A stretch of 35,338 bases of DNA, from positions 1-35,338 of the forward strand of contig DASYUQ010000130.1 in NCBI GenBank assembly GCA_036001065.1. The letters run 5' to 3'. Source of the stretch: Candidatus Methylomirabilota bacterium. Lineage in GTDB: Bacteria > Methylomirabilota > Methylomirabilia > Rokubacteriales > CSP1-6. Of this stretch, positions 15,112-23,057 are shown piece after piece. The notes below the pieces were generated by a model. It was given only the letters and a program-made list of their open reading frames with translations, made no database searches and had not been told where the DNA came from. How positions within the stretch are numbered: the stretch's first letter is position 1; each line of letters opens with the position of its first letter. Both the position numbers and the translations under genes were made by a program.

Positions 15112-15566
15112 GCGCGGCGAGGCCCGTCTTTCGGCGGCTGCTGGTGCCGGTCGACTTCTCGGCGCCCTCGGAGGAGGCGTGGCTGACGGCCCGGCGTCTG
15201 GCTCGCGTCATCGGATCCGAGCTGGTGCTGGTTCACGTCTTCGTCGAAGGGCCGTTCTTTTCGGAGGGTCCATTCACGGTCAGTCACGTGCGTGAGGTCT
15301 ACGAGTCCTCGCGGGCGTGGGTGGACAAGATGCTCGAGCAGTGGGCGACCGAGGCCCGCGCCGAGGGGCTCAGCGTCCGGACGCTGGTTCGGACGGGCGT
15401 GCCGTACCGGGAGATCGTGGCCACCGCAGTGGATGAGCGCGCCGACCTCATCGTCATGGGCACCCACGGACGCGGGGGCGTCGACCGCGTGCTGCTCGGT
15501 AGCGTCGCTGATCGCGTGATCCGTCAGGCGCCCTGTCCGGTGCTCGCGGTCCGCGAGCCCGCTTGA
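15108..15566 (+). CDS. universal stress protein (UspA family)
   Basis: A single 152-residue Usp domain. The first strand is R-L-L-V-P-V-D-F-S, and the ATP loop M-G-T-H-G-R-G-G-V-D-R-V-L-L-G-S-V is intact, followed by C-P-V-L-A-V. The GTG start lies in a 4-bp overlap with the DUF6335 gene, and the stop overlaps the TTG start of the next gene, so the P5 operon is tightly coupled. Fourth Usp gene in the island. Confidence 0.94.
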   Translation: MSAARPVFRRLLVPVDFSAPSEEAWLTARRLARVIGSELVLVHVFVEGPFFSEGPFTVSHVREVYESSRAWVDKMLEQWATEARAEGLSVRTLVRTGVPYREIVATAVDERADLIVMGTHGRGGVDRVLLGSVADRVIRQAPCPVLAVREPA

Positions 15567-16810
15567 GCGTGACGCCCTTCCTCGCGCCCTTTTTCGATCC
15601 GCGGAGCATCGCGGTCATCGGCGCCTCGCGGAACCCCGCCAAGGTCGGCGGCAGCGTGCTGGCCAACCTCACGTCGGCCGGGTTCGGGGGGCGGATCGTC
15701 GTCGTCAATGCCCGCGCTGACTCCGTGCAGGGCCTGCCGGCCGTCGCCTCGATCCTCGCCGTCGATGAGCCCGTCGATCTGGCGGTGATCGCGGTGCCGG
15801 CGCCGGACGTGCTGGCCACCCTCAAGGAGTGCGTGGCCAAGGGCGTGGGTGGCGCCGTGGTGATCTCCGCCGGCTTTCGCGAGACGGACGAGGAGGGACG
15901 GGCCCGCGAAAGTGAGCTGCGCGCCTGGCTCCGCGATCAGCCCATTCGCGTCCTGGGACCGAACTGTCTGGGGTGGATCCGAGAGGCCGGCATCCCGTGC
16001 TACACCTTCCCGGAGCGGGCCGTGACGGCGCTCGCTGGAATGACGCTGCTCGCCGAACGGCGTGACCACAACGCGCCACCGGCGCCGGCGGGTCCGCCGC
16101 TGGGCGAGGCAGTCCGCGCTCTCGCGGCCCTCCGTCACGCCGGCGTAGCGCGCCTAGGTCTCCTGGATCTCCAGCCGCTCCTCGCGGCCTACGGTATTCG
16201 CGTGGCGACCGGGCGCCTGGCGACCACACCGGAGAGCGCTGCCACCCTCGCCGAGGAGATCGGCTTTCCCCTGGCGCTCAAGCTCGTCTCCCCGGGGATC
16301 ACGCACAAGAGCGAGGTCGGCGGTGTGCGTCTCGGGCTCTCGTCACCCCGCGAGGTCTCGGAAGCGATGAAGACGATGCTGGCCCGCGTGCGCGCCGAGC
16401 ACCCGCAGGCGCGTGTCGAGGGCGTCCTGCTCCAGCCGATGGTGAAGCCCGGGAAGGAGCTCTTGCTGGGCGCCCTGCAGGACGCCCAGTTCGGCCCCAT
16501 GATCGTTGTTGGTTTCGGGGGCATCTACGTCGAGGTGCTGAACGACACCGCCGCGCGGCTGGCGCCGGTGACCCCGAGCGAGGCGCTGGCCATGCTGGAC
16601 GAGCTGCGCATGGCGCCCGTGCTCCGGGGCGTCCGCGGCGAGCCGCCCGTAGATTGCGCCGCACTGGCGGACACGATCGCCCGCTTCTCACGTCTTGCCG
16701 CGGACGTGCCCGACCTCCTGGAGGTGGAGCTGAACCCCCTGGTAGTCGGTCCGGACGGCGCGATCGCGGTGGACGCGCGCGCGACGCTGGCGAGCGGCGC
16801 GGCGTCCTAA
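15563..16810 (+). CDS. ADP-forming acyl-CoA (acetyl-CoA) synthetase with the central ligase domain deleted
   Basis: The family normally has about 700 residues: a CoA-binding Rossmann domain, a CoA-ligase domain pair with the phosphorylated histidine, and an ATP-grasp domain. Here 415 residues keep the CoA-binding part (F-F-D-P-R-S-I-A-V-I-G-A-S at the start, to G-P-N-C-L-G near 135) and the ATP-grasp part from about 190 (A-L-K-L-V-S-P-G-I-T-H-K-S-E-V-G-G-V and E-V-E-L-N-P-L). Between them it jumps in frame to G-I-P-C-Y-T-F-P-E-R-A-V, normally several hundred residues later. The catalytic histidine domain is gone, so acetate + CoA + ATP chemistry is unlikely; a ligand-sensing role is possible. 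Start is TTG 15563 (overlapping usp) or GTG 15569. Confidence 0.88.
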   Translation: MSVTPFLAPFFDPRSIAVIGASRNPAKVGGSVLANLTSAGFGGRIVVVNARADSVQGLPAVASILAVDEPVDLAVIAVPAPDVLATLKECVAKGVGGAVVISAGFRETDEEGRARESELRAWLRDQPIRVLGPNCLGWIREAGIPCYTFPERAVTALAGMTLLAERRDHNAPPAPAGPPLGEAVRALAALRHAGVARLGLLDLQPLLAAYGIRVATGRLATTPESAATLAEEIGFPLALKLVSPGITHKSEVGGVRLGLSSPREVSEAMKTMLARVRAEHPQARVEGVLLQPMVKPGKELLLGALQDAQFGPMIVVGFGGIYVEVLNDTAARLAPVTPSEALAMLDELRMAPVLRGVRGEPPVDCAALADTIARFSRLAADVPDLLEVELNPLVVGPDGAIAVDARATLASGAAS

Positions 16811-16813
16811 GGA

Positions 16814-19387
16814 ATGACCCGGCGCTCTCTGCCGCTCGCTCGCGTACAAGATCTGCTGCCGCTCGAGCGGGGGCTCACCACCTCCGAAGCCGAGGAGCGA
16901 GGGCGCCAGTACGGTCCCAACGCCATTCTAGAATCTCCGCCCCGGCGGTGGCGGGACCTCGCCCGCGAGACGGCCAAGGATCCGATGATCTGGTTCCTGG
17001 TCGGTCCAGCGGCGCTCTACTGGATCGTGGGACAGGTCAAGGAAGCGGTGATCCTCCTCGTCGCCATCGCGCCGCTCGTCGCGATGGATCTGTTCCTGCA
17101 CCGCCGCACCCAGGCCTCCACGGAAGGCCTGAGAAGCCGGCTCGCCGATCGGGCGATCGTCATCCGGGACGGCGCCGAGGTGGAGCTCCCTGCCCTCGAG
17201 CTCGTCCCGGGCGACCTGGCGATCGTGTGGCCCGGGCAGCCGTTTCCCGCCGACGGTCTGGTGGTCGGCGGCGCCGAGCTGCAGGCCGACGAAGCGACGC
17301 TGACGGGCGAGGCCTATCCGGTCGCCAAGCGACCGCTGGCCCGGACGCCCGTCGGCGGCCCCGAGCCGTTCGTTCCGAGCGAGCACTGGGGATTCGCCGG
17401 CACGCGTCTGCTGACCGGCTGCGCGTCGCTCCGCGTGGTCTTCACCGGGGGCGAGACGCTCTACGGCGAGATCGTTCGGTCCGCAGTGGGCGGCGCCCAC
17501 GCGCGCACGCCGCTGCAGCGCGCCATCCAGAGGCTCGTGTCGGTGCTGGTCGCCGTGGCGGCGGTGATCTGCCTCCTGCTCGCCGTCGTCCGCCTGGGGC
17601 AGGGCTACGGCTGGGTCGATGCGCTGGTGAGCGCGGTGACGCTCGCCTCGGCGGCGCTCCCGGAGGAGTTTCCACTGGTGTTCACCTTTTTTCTCGGACT
17701 GGGAGTGTACCGACTGGCCGGGCGTCAGGCGCTGGTGCGCCGGGCGGTCGCCGTGGAGAACATCGGGCGCGTCACCTGCATCTGCTCGGACAAGACCGGG
17801 ACCATCACCGAGGGCCGCCTCGCCCTGACGCACCTCGTGGCCGCGGACCATCTGTCAGACCCGGGCCTGCTGCGCCTCGCCGCGCTCGCCTCGCGCCCGG
17901 ACAGCGGCGATCCCCTGGACGCGGCGATTCTCCGCGAGGCCGAGGCTGCCGGCGCGCTCAAGGAGCGAGGAGGGCCCCTGGCGACGTTTCCGTTCACCGA
18001 GGCCCGCAAGCGCGAGACCGCGATCGTGCGCGATGCCGGTGGCCTGATCGTCGCCGTTACGAAGGGCGCGGCCGAGACCGTCTTGGCGATGACCGGGCTG
18101 ACGGAGGCCGACCGCCGGGCCTGGCCGGCGCGGTTCACCGCACTCGCCGAGGAGGGCCACAAGGTGATCGCGTGCGCCTGGCGGCCGCTCGACGAGTCGC
18201 CGCCTGGCGGAGATGAGCCGATGGAGGGCTACCGGCTGGCGGGCCTGCTGGCGTTCGAGGATCCCGTCAAGGCGGGGGTGGCCGACGCCGTCGCCATGTG
18301 CCGGGGTGCCGGCATTCACACGATCATGGTCACCGGGGACCATCCGCTGACCGCGCGCGCGGTGGCCCGGCAGATCGGGCTCGGCGGCGGCGAGCCCTCG
18401 GTGATCTCGGGCGACGAGATGCAGGCCTGCGTCGCCCACGGCGAGGGGGCGAGGCTCCGTCAGGTCGACGTGGTCGCGCGCGCGGCGCCCTCCCAGAAGC
18501 TGACGCTCGTGCGCGCGCTCCAGGACGCCGGCGAGATCGTCGCCGTCACCGGCGATGGCGTGAACGACGTGCCCGCGCTCCAGGCGGCCGATGTCGGCGT
18601 GGCCATGGGTGAGCGCGGCACCCGCAGCGCCCGGGAGGTCGCGGCCATCGTCCTGCTCGACGACAACTTCCGCACGATCGTGCAGGCCATCGGCGAGGGA
18701 CGGCAGCTCTTCCGCAATCTCCGGGCGAGCTTCCAGTACCTCTTGATGATCCACATCCCGTTCGTGGTCACCGCGGCGCTGCTCCCGCTGGCCGGCTACC
18801 CGCTGCTCTATCTGCCGGTCCACATCGTCTGGCTCGAGCTGGTGATCCATCCGACGGCGCTGCTAGGCTTTCAGGCCCCGACCGCGACCGATCGCATCGC
18901 ACCCCCGCGCGCCCGGGGCGGGCGGCGACGCTTCTTCTCAGGCCGGGAGTGGGCGGCGATAGTGATCACCGGTGGGCTCATCACCGCGATGGTGGTCGCC
19001 GGGTACGTCCGGAGCCTGGGCGAAGCCGGTGAGGTCGGGCATGGGCGAGCTATGGCGCTGGCGGTCCTCACGCTGGCCAGCGCTGGCGTGACGGCCTCGT
19101 TGAGCCGGCTCCGCACCTGGAGCGCCCGGCTCGTCAGCGCCGGCACGGTCGCCCTGTCGGTGGCCTGCATCCAGACCCCGGGGCTGGCAAGCCTGCTGCA
19201 TCTGCAGAGGCTCCACCTGGACGACTGGGTGACCGCCGGCGCCGGCGGGCTGCTGACCGGCGTCCTGGCCGTGCTACCAGCGATCGTCGGTCGAGACCGG
19301 GGAGGAACGACCCCCGGCGCCCACGCGCCGGGGGTTGTTCAGCAACGCTTCGCGGGCGCGCCTACTCGGGATCGCTCGGGTTGTTGA
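16814..19387 (+). CDS. P-type cation-transporting ATPase
   Basis: The 857-residue membrane pump has an N-terminal cation-ATPase domain (G-L-T-T-S-E-A-E-E-R) and an actuator loop L-T-G-E-A-Y-P-V. The fourth membrane helix carries P-E-E-F-P-L-V where Ca2+ pumps have P-E-G-L-P. Phosphorylation site C-S-D-K-T-G-T-I-T, nucleotide-domain K-G-A, T-G-D-H-P-L-T-A and hinge T-G-D-G-V-N-D-V-P-A-L are present, with about six C-terminal helices. The transported ion cannot be told. No metal-binding domain is fused. The last 30 or so residues (R-G-G-T-T-P-G-A-H-A-P-G) read through a terminator-like hairpin and into the 3' end of the convergent cytochrome gene, so the natural stop may have been lost. 3 bp after the truncated synthetase, in the P5 operon. 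Confidence 0.94.
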   Translation: MTRRSLPLARVQDLLPLERGLTTSEAEERGRQYGPNAILESPPRRWRDLARETAKDPMIWFLVGPAALYWIVGQVKEAVILLVAIAPLVAMDLFLHRRTQASTEGLRSRLADRAIVIRDGAEVELPALELVPGDLAIVWPGQPFPADGLVVGGAELQADEATLTGEAYPVAKRPLARTPVGGPEPFVPSEHWGFAGTRLLTGCASLRVVFTGGETLYGEIVRSAVGGAHARTPLQRAIQRLVSVLVAVAAVICLLLAVVRLGQGYGWVDALVSAVTLASAALPEEFPLVFTFFLGLGVYRLAGRQALVRRAVAVENIGRVTCICSDKTGTITEGRLALTHLVAADHLSDPGLLRLAALASRPDSGDPLDAAILREAEAAGALKERGGPLATFPFTEARKRETAIVRDAGGLIVAVTKGAAETVLAMTGLTEADRRAWPARFTALAEEGHKVIACAWRPLDESPPGGDEPMEGYRLAGLLAFEDPVKAGVADAVAMCRGAGIHTIMVTGDHPLTARAVARQIGLGGGEPSVISGDEMQACVAHGEGARLRQVDVVARAAPSQKLTLVRALQDAGEIVAVTGDGVNDVPALQAADVGVAMGERGTRSAREVAAIVLLDDNFRTIVQAIGEGRQLFRNLRASFQYLLMIHIPFVVTAALLPLAGYPLLYLPVHIVWLELVIHPTALLGFQAPTATDRIAPPRARGGRRRFFSGREWAAIVITGGLITAMVVAGYVRSLGEAGEVGHGRAMALAVLTLASAGVTASLSRLRTWSARLVSAGTVALSVACIQTPGLASLLHLQRLHLDDWVTAGAGGLLTGVLAVLPAIVGRDRGGTTPGAHAPGVVQQRFAGAPTRDRSGC
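19310..19335. terminator. bidirectional hairpin terminator between convergent genes
   Basis: CCCCCGGCGC (19311-19320), loop CCAC, GCGCCGGGGG (19325-19334) form a perfect 10-bp stem, extended by A-T at 19310/19335 and followed by TTGTT. It lies between the ATPase and the minus-strand di-heme cytochrome and could stop transcripts from both sides. It is inside the annotated ATPase frame. Confidence 0.75.
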
Positions 19388-20960
19388 ACAGCGCGCCCAG
19401 CTTGATGCTGCCGTGGCCGACCTGCGGAAAGCCCGGCGCGCTCGGGTTTCCGGGGTCGAGGTTGGAGGCCGTGTCGTCCGGCGGAAAGATGACGAGAGAG
19501 CCCAGGAACTCGATCAGGTCCCCCTGATTGAGGATCGAGAGCGTGGCGAAGGCATCTCGCGCCGACTGCGCCTCTCCGCCGTGGCGGAGGATGACCTCCT
19601 TGAGGTTGATGCTGCGCCCGTCGTGACCGTAGGGCGCCGTGCTGCCGACCCCCCACAGGGGCGTGGTCAGGAAGTGCGTCCGAATCGTCCCATCGTAGTT
19701 GCGCTCGTGGAAGTTCGGTCCGAGGTCGTGCCGCTTGAGATCGGTGAAGATGTTCTCGACCACGAACGGCCCCAGCAGGGGCGGCTTCAGCGGCGGGTAT
19801 TTCTTGCTGTCGTTGACGACCCGATGCAGCGGGGTCGCGGTGGCGAACAGTCGGTTGAAAATCCCCCGGGCGGGGTCGAAGACGGTCTCCACGTCGGCAA
19901 CGCGCCGGTCGCGGTCGATCCGCAAGTCGGGGATATGGCACGTCGTGCATCCGATCTTCACCAGGAGGTAGCGGCCACGGTTGGTGGCGAGGGTCTGCTC
20001 CCCGCTGCCGGCCTTGAAGTAGTTCAGCAGGTAGAACTCCATGAAATCGACCAGGCTGACGGGGATCTCGTTCCGCACCCCGTCGCCATCCGCGTCCTCG
20101 CGTTCACTCGCCACCGGTGGCGCTTCGATTCGATCGAACCTCCCGTCGAGGACCATCCCGGACAGGGTGGTGAATTGGCCGCCCCGGCTCGCCAGGAGGA
20201 GCTCCGGGTCGGCGGCCTGGAGCCCCATCTCGGCCTGGAAGGCGCCGACGACGAACTCGCGGATTGAGATGGTGCCGCCGTGGAGGAAGAACGGGCGGAC
20301 GCGGAGATCGGGATCGACACCCTCGACCCTCCGGGTGTCGACGGATCCATCCCGATTGGCCGTGATCCAGCCGTAGCTGATCCCCTTGCTGAAGAGGCGC
20401 CTGGAGACGGAGCGCCCGCTGCGCCGCGCGTCCCTGATGGCTCCCTCACGAATCTCCCGAAGGTCGGCGGTGATCTCGTCGGCCAGCATCTCCTTCAGCC
20501 CGAGTCCGAACAGGTGCGGCGCGTCCCGGCTGTCCGGACGGGTGGCCACGTCGCCGCCGAAGCCCGCCGAGCCCCGCGGGCGCCCGTGGCATCCGGCGCA
20601 GCTGTCGACCAGGCCCGCGCCGATGGTGAGGACCGTGTTGATGTCACCGTGCCCGTCGCCGACGTTCGGGCCCTGGCCCTGGGCCCGGGTGAACTTGCGC
20701 TGGAAGATCTGCCGGCCGCGCCGAACGGCGCGAAACGGGTCTCGAGCAATGATGAAGGCCGAGGAATCCGGCGTGTAGACGTCGCCCCGCCCCTCGCCGA
20801 TCTGCTGAGCCAGCGATTTCTTGACGCCCTCGTTCAAGGTGTTGGGAGCCTGGGTCGCATCGATCAGCTCGCCCCGGGCGAGCAGGACCGCGGATGCCGA
20901 GAGCAGAACCGCGCTGAGCGCTACCAGAAAGAGCCGTTGCCTCGTCATAGGCGCCCCCAT
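19362..20960 (-). CDS. exported di-heme c-type cytochrome oxidoreductase (DHOR family)
   Basis: This 532-residue protein has an N-terminal signal segment (R-L-F-L-V-A-L-S-A-V-L-L-S-A-S-A) and two heme sites, C-A-G-C-H (about residue 120) and C-T-T-C-H (about 338). A typical di-heme peroxidase-like C-terminal region follows: L-W-G-V-G-S-T-A-P-Y-G-H-D-G-R and a late G-G-E-A-x8-F. It belongs with the DHOR/MauG-cytochrome c peroxidase group and should act in the periplasm; the substrate is unknown. The start is either 20960 or the second ATG at 20948, which has GGGGG just upstream. No sigma-54 box was found in its 150-bp upstream gap. Confidence 0.88.
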   Translation of the reverse strand: MGAPMTRQRLFLVALSAVLLSASAVLLARGELIDATQAPNTLNEGVKKSLAQQIGEGRGDVYTPDSSAFIIARDPFRAVRRGRQIFQRKFTRAQGQGPNVGDGHGDINTVLTIGAGLVDSCAGCHGRPRGSAGFGGDVATRPDSRDAPHLFGLGLKEMLADEITADLREIREGAIRDARRSGRSVSRRLFSKGISYGWITANRDGSVDTRRVEGVDPDLRVRPFFLHGGTISIREFVVGAFQAEMGLQAADPELLLASRGGQFTTLSGMVLDGRFDRIEAPPVASEREDADGDGVRNEIPVSLVDFMEFYLLNYFKAGSGEQTLATNRGRYLLVKIGCTTCHIPDLRIDRDRRVADVETVFDPARGIFNRLFATATPLHRVVNDSKKYPPLKPPLLGPFVVENIFTDLKRHDLGPNFHERNYDGTIRTHFLTTPLWGVGSTAPYGHDGRSINLKEVILRHGGEAQSARDAFATLSILNQGDLIEFLGSLVIFPPDDTASNLDPGNPSAPGFPQVGHGSIKLGALFNNPSDPE

Positions 20961-21047
20961 TCGGTTGTGGCTCCCTGCCGAAACCGCACTCTTCGTAAAA
21001 GCTGCCGGACTCTAGCACTGTCGAGCGTCTGGGCGCCACTGTCGTGA

Positions 21048-21101
21048 GCGCCGCCCGCCCCTTCGCGCGCCGATCACCGCGGAAGAGCGGGCGGGCGGCG
21101 C
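21048..21101 (-). terminator. long inverted repeat, probable terminator of the small secreted gene
   Basis: GCGCCGCCCGCCC (21048-21060) and GGGCGGGCGGCGC (21089-21101) are a perfect 13-bp inverted repeat. The loop can form a further CTTC/GAAG and CGCG/CGCG stem. It begins 10 bp after the stop of the minus-strand gene 21404-21111. No T run is present, so intrinsic termination is not certain; it may instead stabilise the 3' end. Confidence 0.55.
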
Positions 21102-21110
21102 AGTTCCGGG

Positions 21111-21404
21111 CTATCGCTCGGAGCCAGCCAGCTCGTCGGCAGCGCTCCGCAGGAGCACGAGCCTGGCGGTTCCTCCCGCTCTGTCCACCCTGACGATGTC
21201 TCCGGGTTTCACCGCGCTCAGGTCGTGCCTGGAGACGAACGTCCAGCGGCGGTGCTCCACGCACTGGAACTGGCCGGTCTCCCGGTTCACCTGGAGCACC
21301 GTCATGCGGCGGGTCTGCATGCGGTCGGTCAGAGTCTCCGCGCTCGCGACGCTCGCCACCAGCGACAGGACCGTCACCCCGATCGACAGCTTTCCTCTCA
21401 GCAT
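21111..21404 (-). CDS. small secreted protein of unknown function
   Basis: The 97-residue product has a clear signal peptide (L-S-I-G-V-T-V-L-S-L-V-A-S-V-A-S-A, cleavage before E-T-L). A mature domain of about 75 residues follows: T-V-L-Q-V-N-R-E-T-G-Q-F, W-T-F-V-S-R and V-K-P-G-D-I-V-R-V-D. The alternating hydrophobic pattern suggests a small beta-barrel such as an OB or SH3 fold. I do not recognise a family. AAAGGGGG precedes the ATG. It has its own sigma-54 promoter (21470-21455), so it belongs to the same regulon although separated from the main island. Confidence 0.75.
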   Translation of the reverse strand: MLRGKLSIGVTVLSLVASVASAETLTDRMQTRRMTVLQVNRETGQFQCVEHRRWTFVSRHDLSAVKPGDIVRVDRAGGTARLVLLRSAADELAGSER

Positions 21405-21454
21405 CGTCGTCCCCCTTTCGAGCGGCGCCTCGCTGCCGCCCGCCGCGCACGAAA

Positions 21455-21470
21455 CGCAAGCCCGGTGCCA
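21455..21470 (-). promoter_or_regulatory. sigma-54 promoter P6 (small secreted protein)
   Basis: On the minus strand TGGCAC (21470-21465)-CGGGC-TTGCG (21459-21455) has GG-N10-GC. The start near 21444 gives a 40-nt leader to the ATG at 21404. A left enhancer half-site TCGGGC (5 of 6 match to TGGGGC) starts 89 bp upstream at 21559, with a poor right half. Confidence 0.82.
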
Positions 21471-21644
21471 GACCTAAATGGTCGAAAGAACTGAGCGGCG
21501 GTCAGACGCGGCTCGGGCAGGGCGCCCGCTGCGACCCCGGGGGAGGGCATTGCGCCCGATCGCTGCGCGCGTCGCGGCGGCCTTGACCCTGTTCCGACCT
21601 CTGGCATATGCTCGCGCTCGCCGACCAGGGAGGGGCGATGGATC

Positions 21645-23048
21645 ATGAGCGCTGATGCCTTCGACAACGGCGGTAACGAGGGGCGGCGAGACTTTCTCAA
21701 GGGAGCCCTGACGGCGGGTGGCGTCGTCGCCTCGCTGACGACGACCGGGCTGTCGTCCGTCTCGAATGCCGACGCTCAACCCGGGATGGTCCCCGGCACG
21801 AAGAATCACTATTACGTGCCGGCGACCGACCGGACGGTGCACTGGGGCTACTTCAGCAAGTCGCTCAAACCTCTGGTCGAGATCAACTCCGGCGATTTCG
21901 TCACCATCGAGGTGCTGACCCATCACGCCAACGACGACGCCGAGCGGATGATCAAAGGCGATCCCGGCGCCGAGAGCGTCTTCTCCTGGGACAAGCAGCG
22001 CAAGGGCGTCGACCGCCGGGGGGCAGGGCCGATGAAACCGACGTTGTTCGGTCGGGGCGCGGGCGAGGGCCTGGGCGTCCACATCTGCACCGGCCCCGTC
22101 TACGTCCGCGGGGCCCAGGCCGGGGACGTCCTGGAAGTGCGCATCGCCGACGTCCGCCCCCGTCCATGCGCGAACCCCAAGTACAAGGGCAAGAGCTTCG
22201 GGAGCAACGCGGCCGCCTGGTGGGGCTTCCACTACAAAGATCTCCTGACGGAGCCGAAGCCGCGCGAGGTGATCACGATCTACGAGCTCGACGCGTCGGG
22301 AGAGCGGAACTGGGCGCAGGCCGTCTACAACTTCCAGTGGACGCCCCAGACCGATCCCTTCGGCGTCGTCCACAAGATCATCGATTACCCCGGGGTGCCG
22401 GTCGACCACCGCACTGTGAAGGAGAACCACGGGGTACTCAAGAACGTCCGCGTCCCCATTCGTCCCCATTTCGGCGTGCTCGGTCTGGCCCCGGCCGAGG
22501 CCGACATCGTCGACTCCATCCCGCCCAACTACGTCGGCGGCAACATCGACGACTGGCGCATCGGCCGGGGCGCCACCATGTACTACCCGGTCGCGGTGCC
22601 GGGCGCGCTGCTGTCCGCGGGGGACTCCCACGCCGCCCAGGGCGATTCCGAGCTCGCCGGCACCGCCATCGAGTGCTCGCTGACCGGGACCTTCCAGCTG
22701 ATCGTCCGCAAGAAGGACACGCTGAGGGGCACCGCGCTGAACGGGCTCAACTATCCGCTCCTGGAAACCCAGGACGAGTGGGTGCTGCATGGTTTCACCT
22801 ACCCGAACTACCTGGCCGACCTCGGCCCCGAGGCCCAGAGCAAGATCTACGAGAAGTCCTCGGTGGACCTGGCCATGCGGGACGCCTTCCGCAAGATGCG
22901 GCACTTCCTGATGACGACCAAGGGCCTGAGCGAGAACGAAGCGATCTCCTTGATGTCGGTCGCCGTCGATTTCGGCATCACGCAGGTCGTGGACGGCAAC
23001 TGGGGCGTGCACGCCACCATCAAGAAGAGCCTCTTCGCCGGCGGATAG
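21645..23048 (+). CDS. Tat-exported acetamidase/formamidase family protein
   Basis: This 467-residue protein starts with a twin-arginine signal (G-R-R-D-F-L-K-G-A-L, then a small-residue hydrophobic stretch to about residue 44). The FmdA/AmdA-type beta-rich domain follows: T-V-H-W-G-Y-F, H-I-C-T-G-P-V-Y-V-R-G-A, G-D-V-L-E-V-R-I, P-R-P-H-F-G-V-L-G-L-A, L-S-A-G-D-S-H-A-A-Q-G-D-S-E and a late M-S-V-A-V-D-F-G-I-T-Q-V-V-D. The family hydrolyses short amides; most members are cytoplasmic, so export is notable. AGGGAGGGG at 21627-21635 lies 9 nt before the ATG at 21645, which settles the start against the out-of-frame ATG at 21638. No sigma-54 box. Confidence 0.9.
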   Translation: MSADAFDNGGNEGRRDFLKGALTAGGVVASLTTTGLSSVSNADAQPGMVPGTKNHYYVPATDRTVHWGYFSKSLKPLVEINSGDFVTIEVLTHHANDDAERMIKGDPGAESVFSWDKQRKGVDRRGAGPMKPTLFGRGAGEGLGVHICTGPVYVRGAQAGDVLEVRIADVRPRPCANPKYKGKSFGSNAAAWWGFHYKDLLTEPKPREVITIYELDASGERNWAQAVYNFQWTPQTDPFGVVHKIIDYPGVPVDHRTVKENHGVLKNVRVPIRPHFGVLGLAPAEADIVDSIPPNYVGGNIDDWRIGRGATMYYPVAVPGALLSAGDSHAAQGDSELAGTAIECSLTGTFQLIVRKKDTLRGTALNGLNYPLLETQDEWVLHGFTYPNYLADLGPEAQSKIYEKSSVDLAMRDAFRKMRHFLMTTKGLSENEAISLMSVAVDFGITQVVDGNWGVHATIKKSLFAGG

Positions 23049-23057
23049 CGTCACGCC

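Noticed and set aside
19187-19202. TGGCAA-N5-CTGCA as a sigma-54 element
   Set aside because: Two key mismatches, and it lies inside the ATPase coding sequence with no gene start downstream.
21602-21618. TGGCAT-like sequence before the amidase gene as a seventh exact sigma-54 promoter
   Set aside because: The GC doublet falls after 11, not 10, bases and the -12 box is absent (CGCGC).
21638-21655. Five-codon upstream reading frame overlapping the amidase start
   Set aside because: Only 2 nt separate the ribosome site from its ATG, while the site is well spaced for the ATG at 21645.
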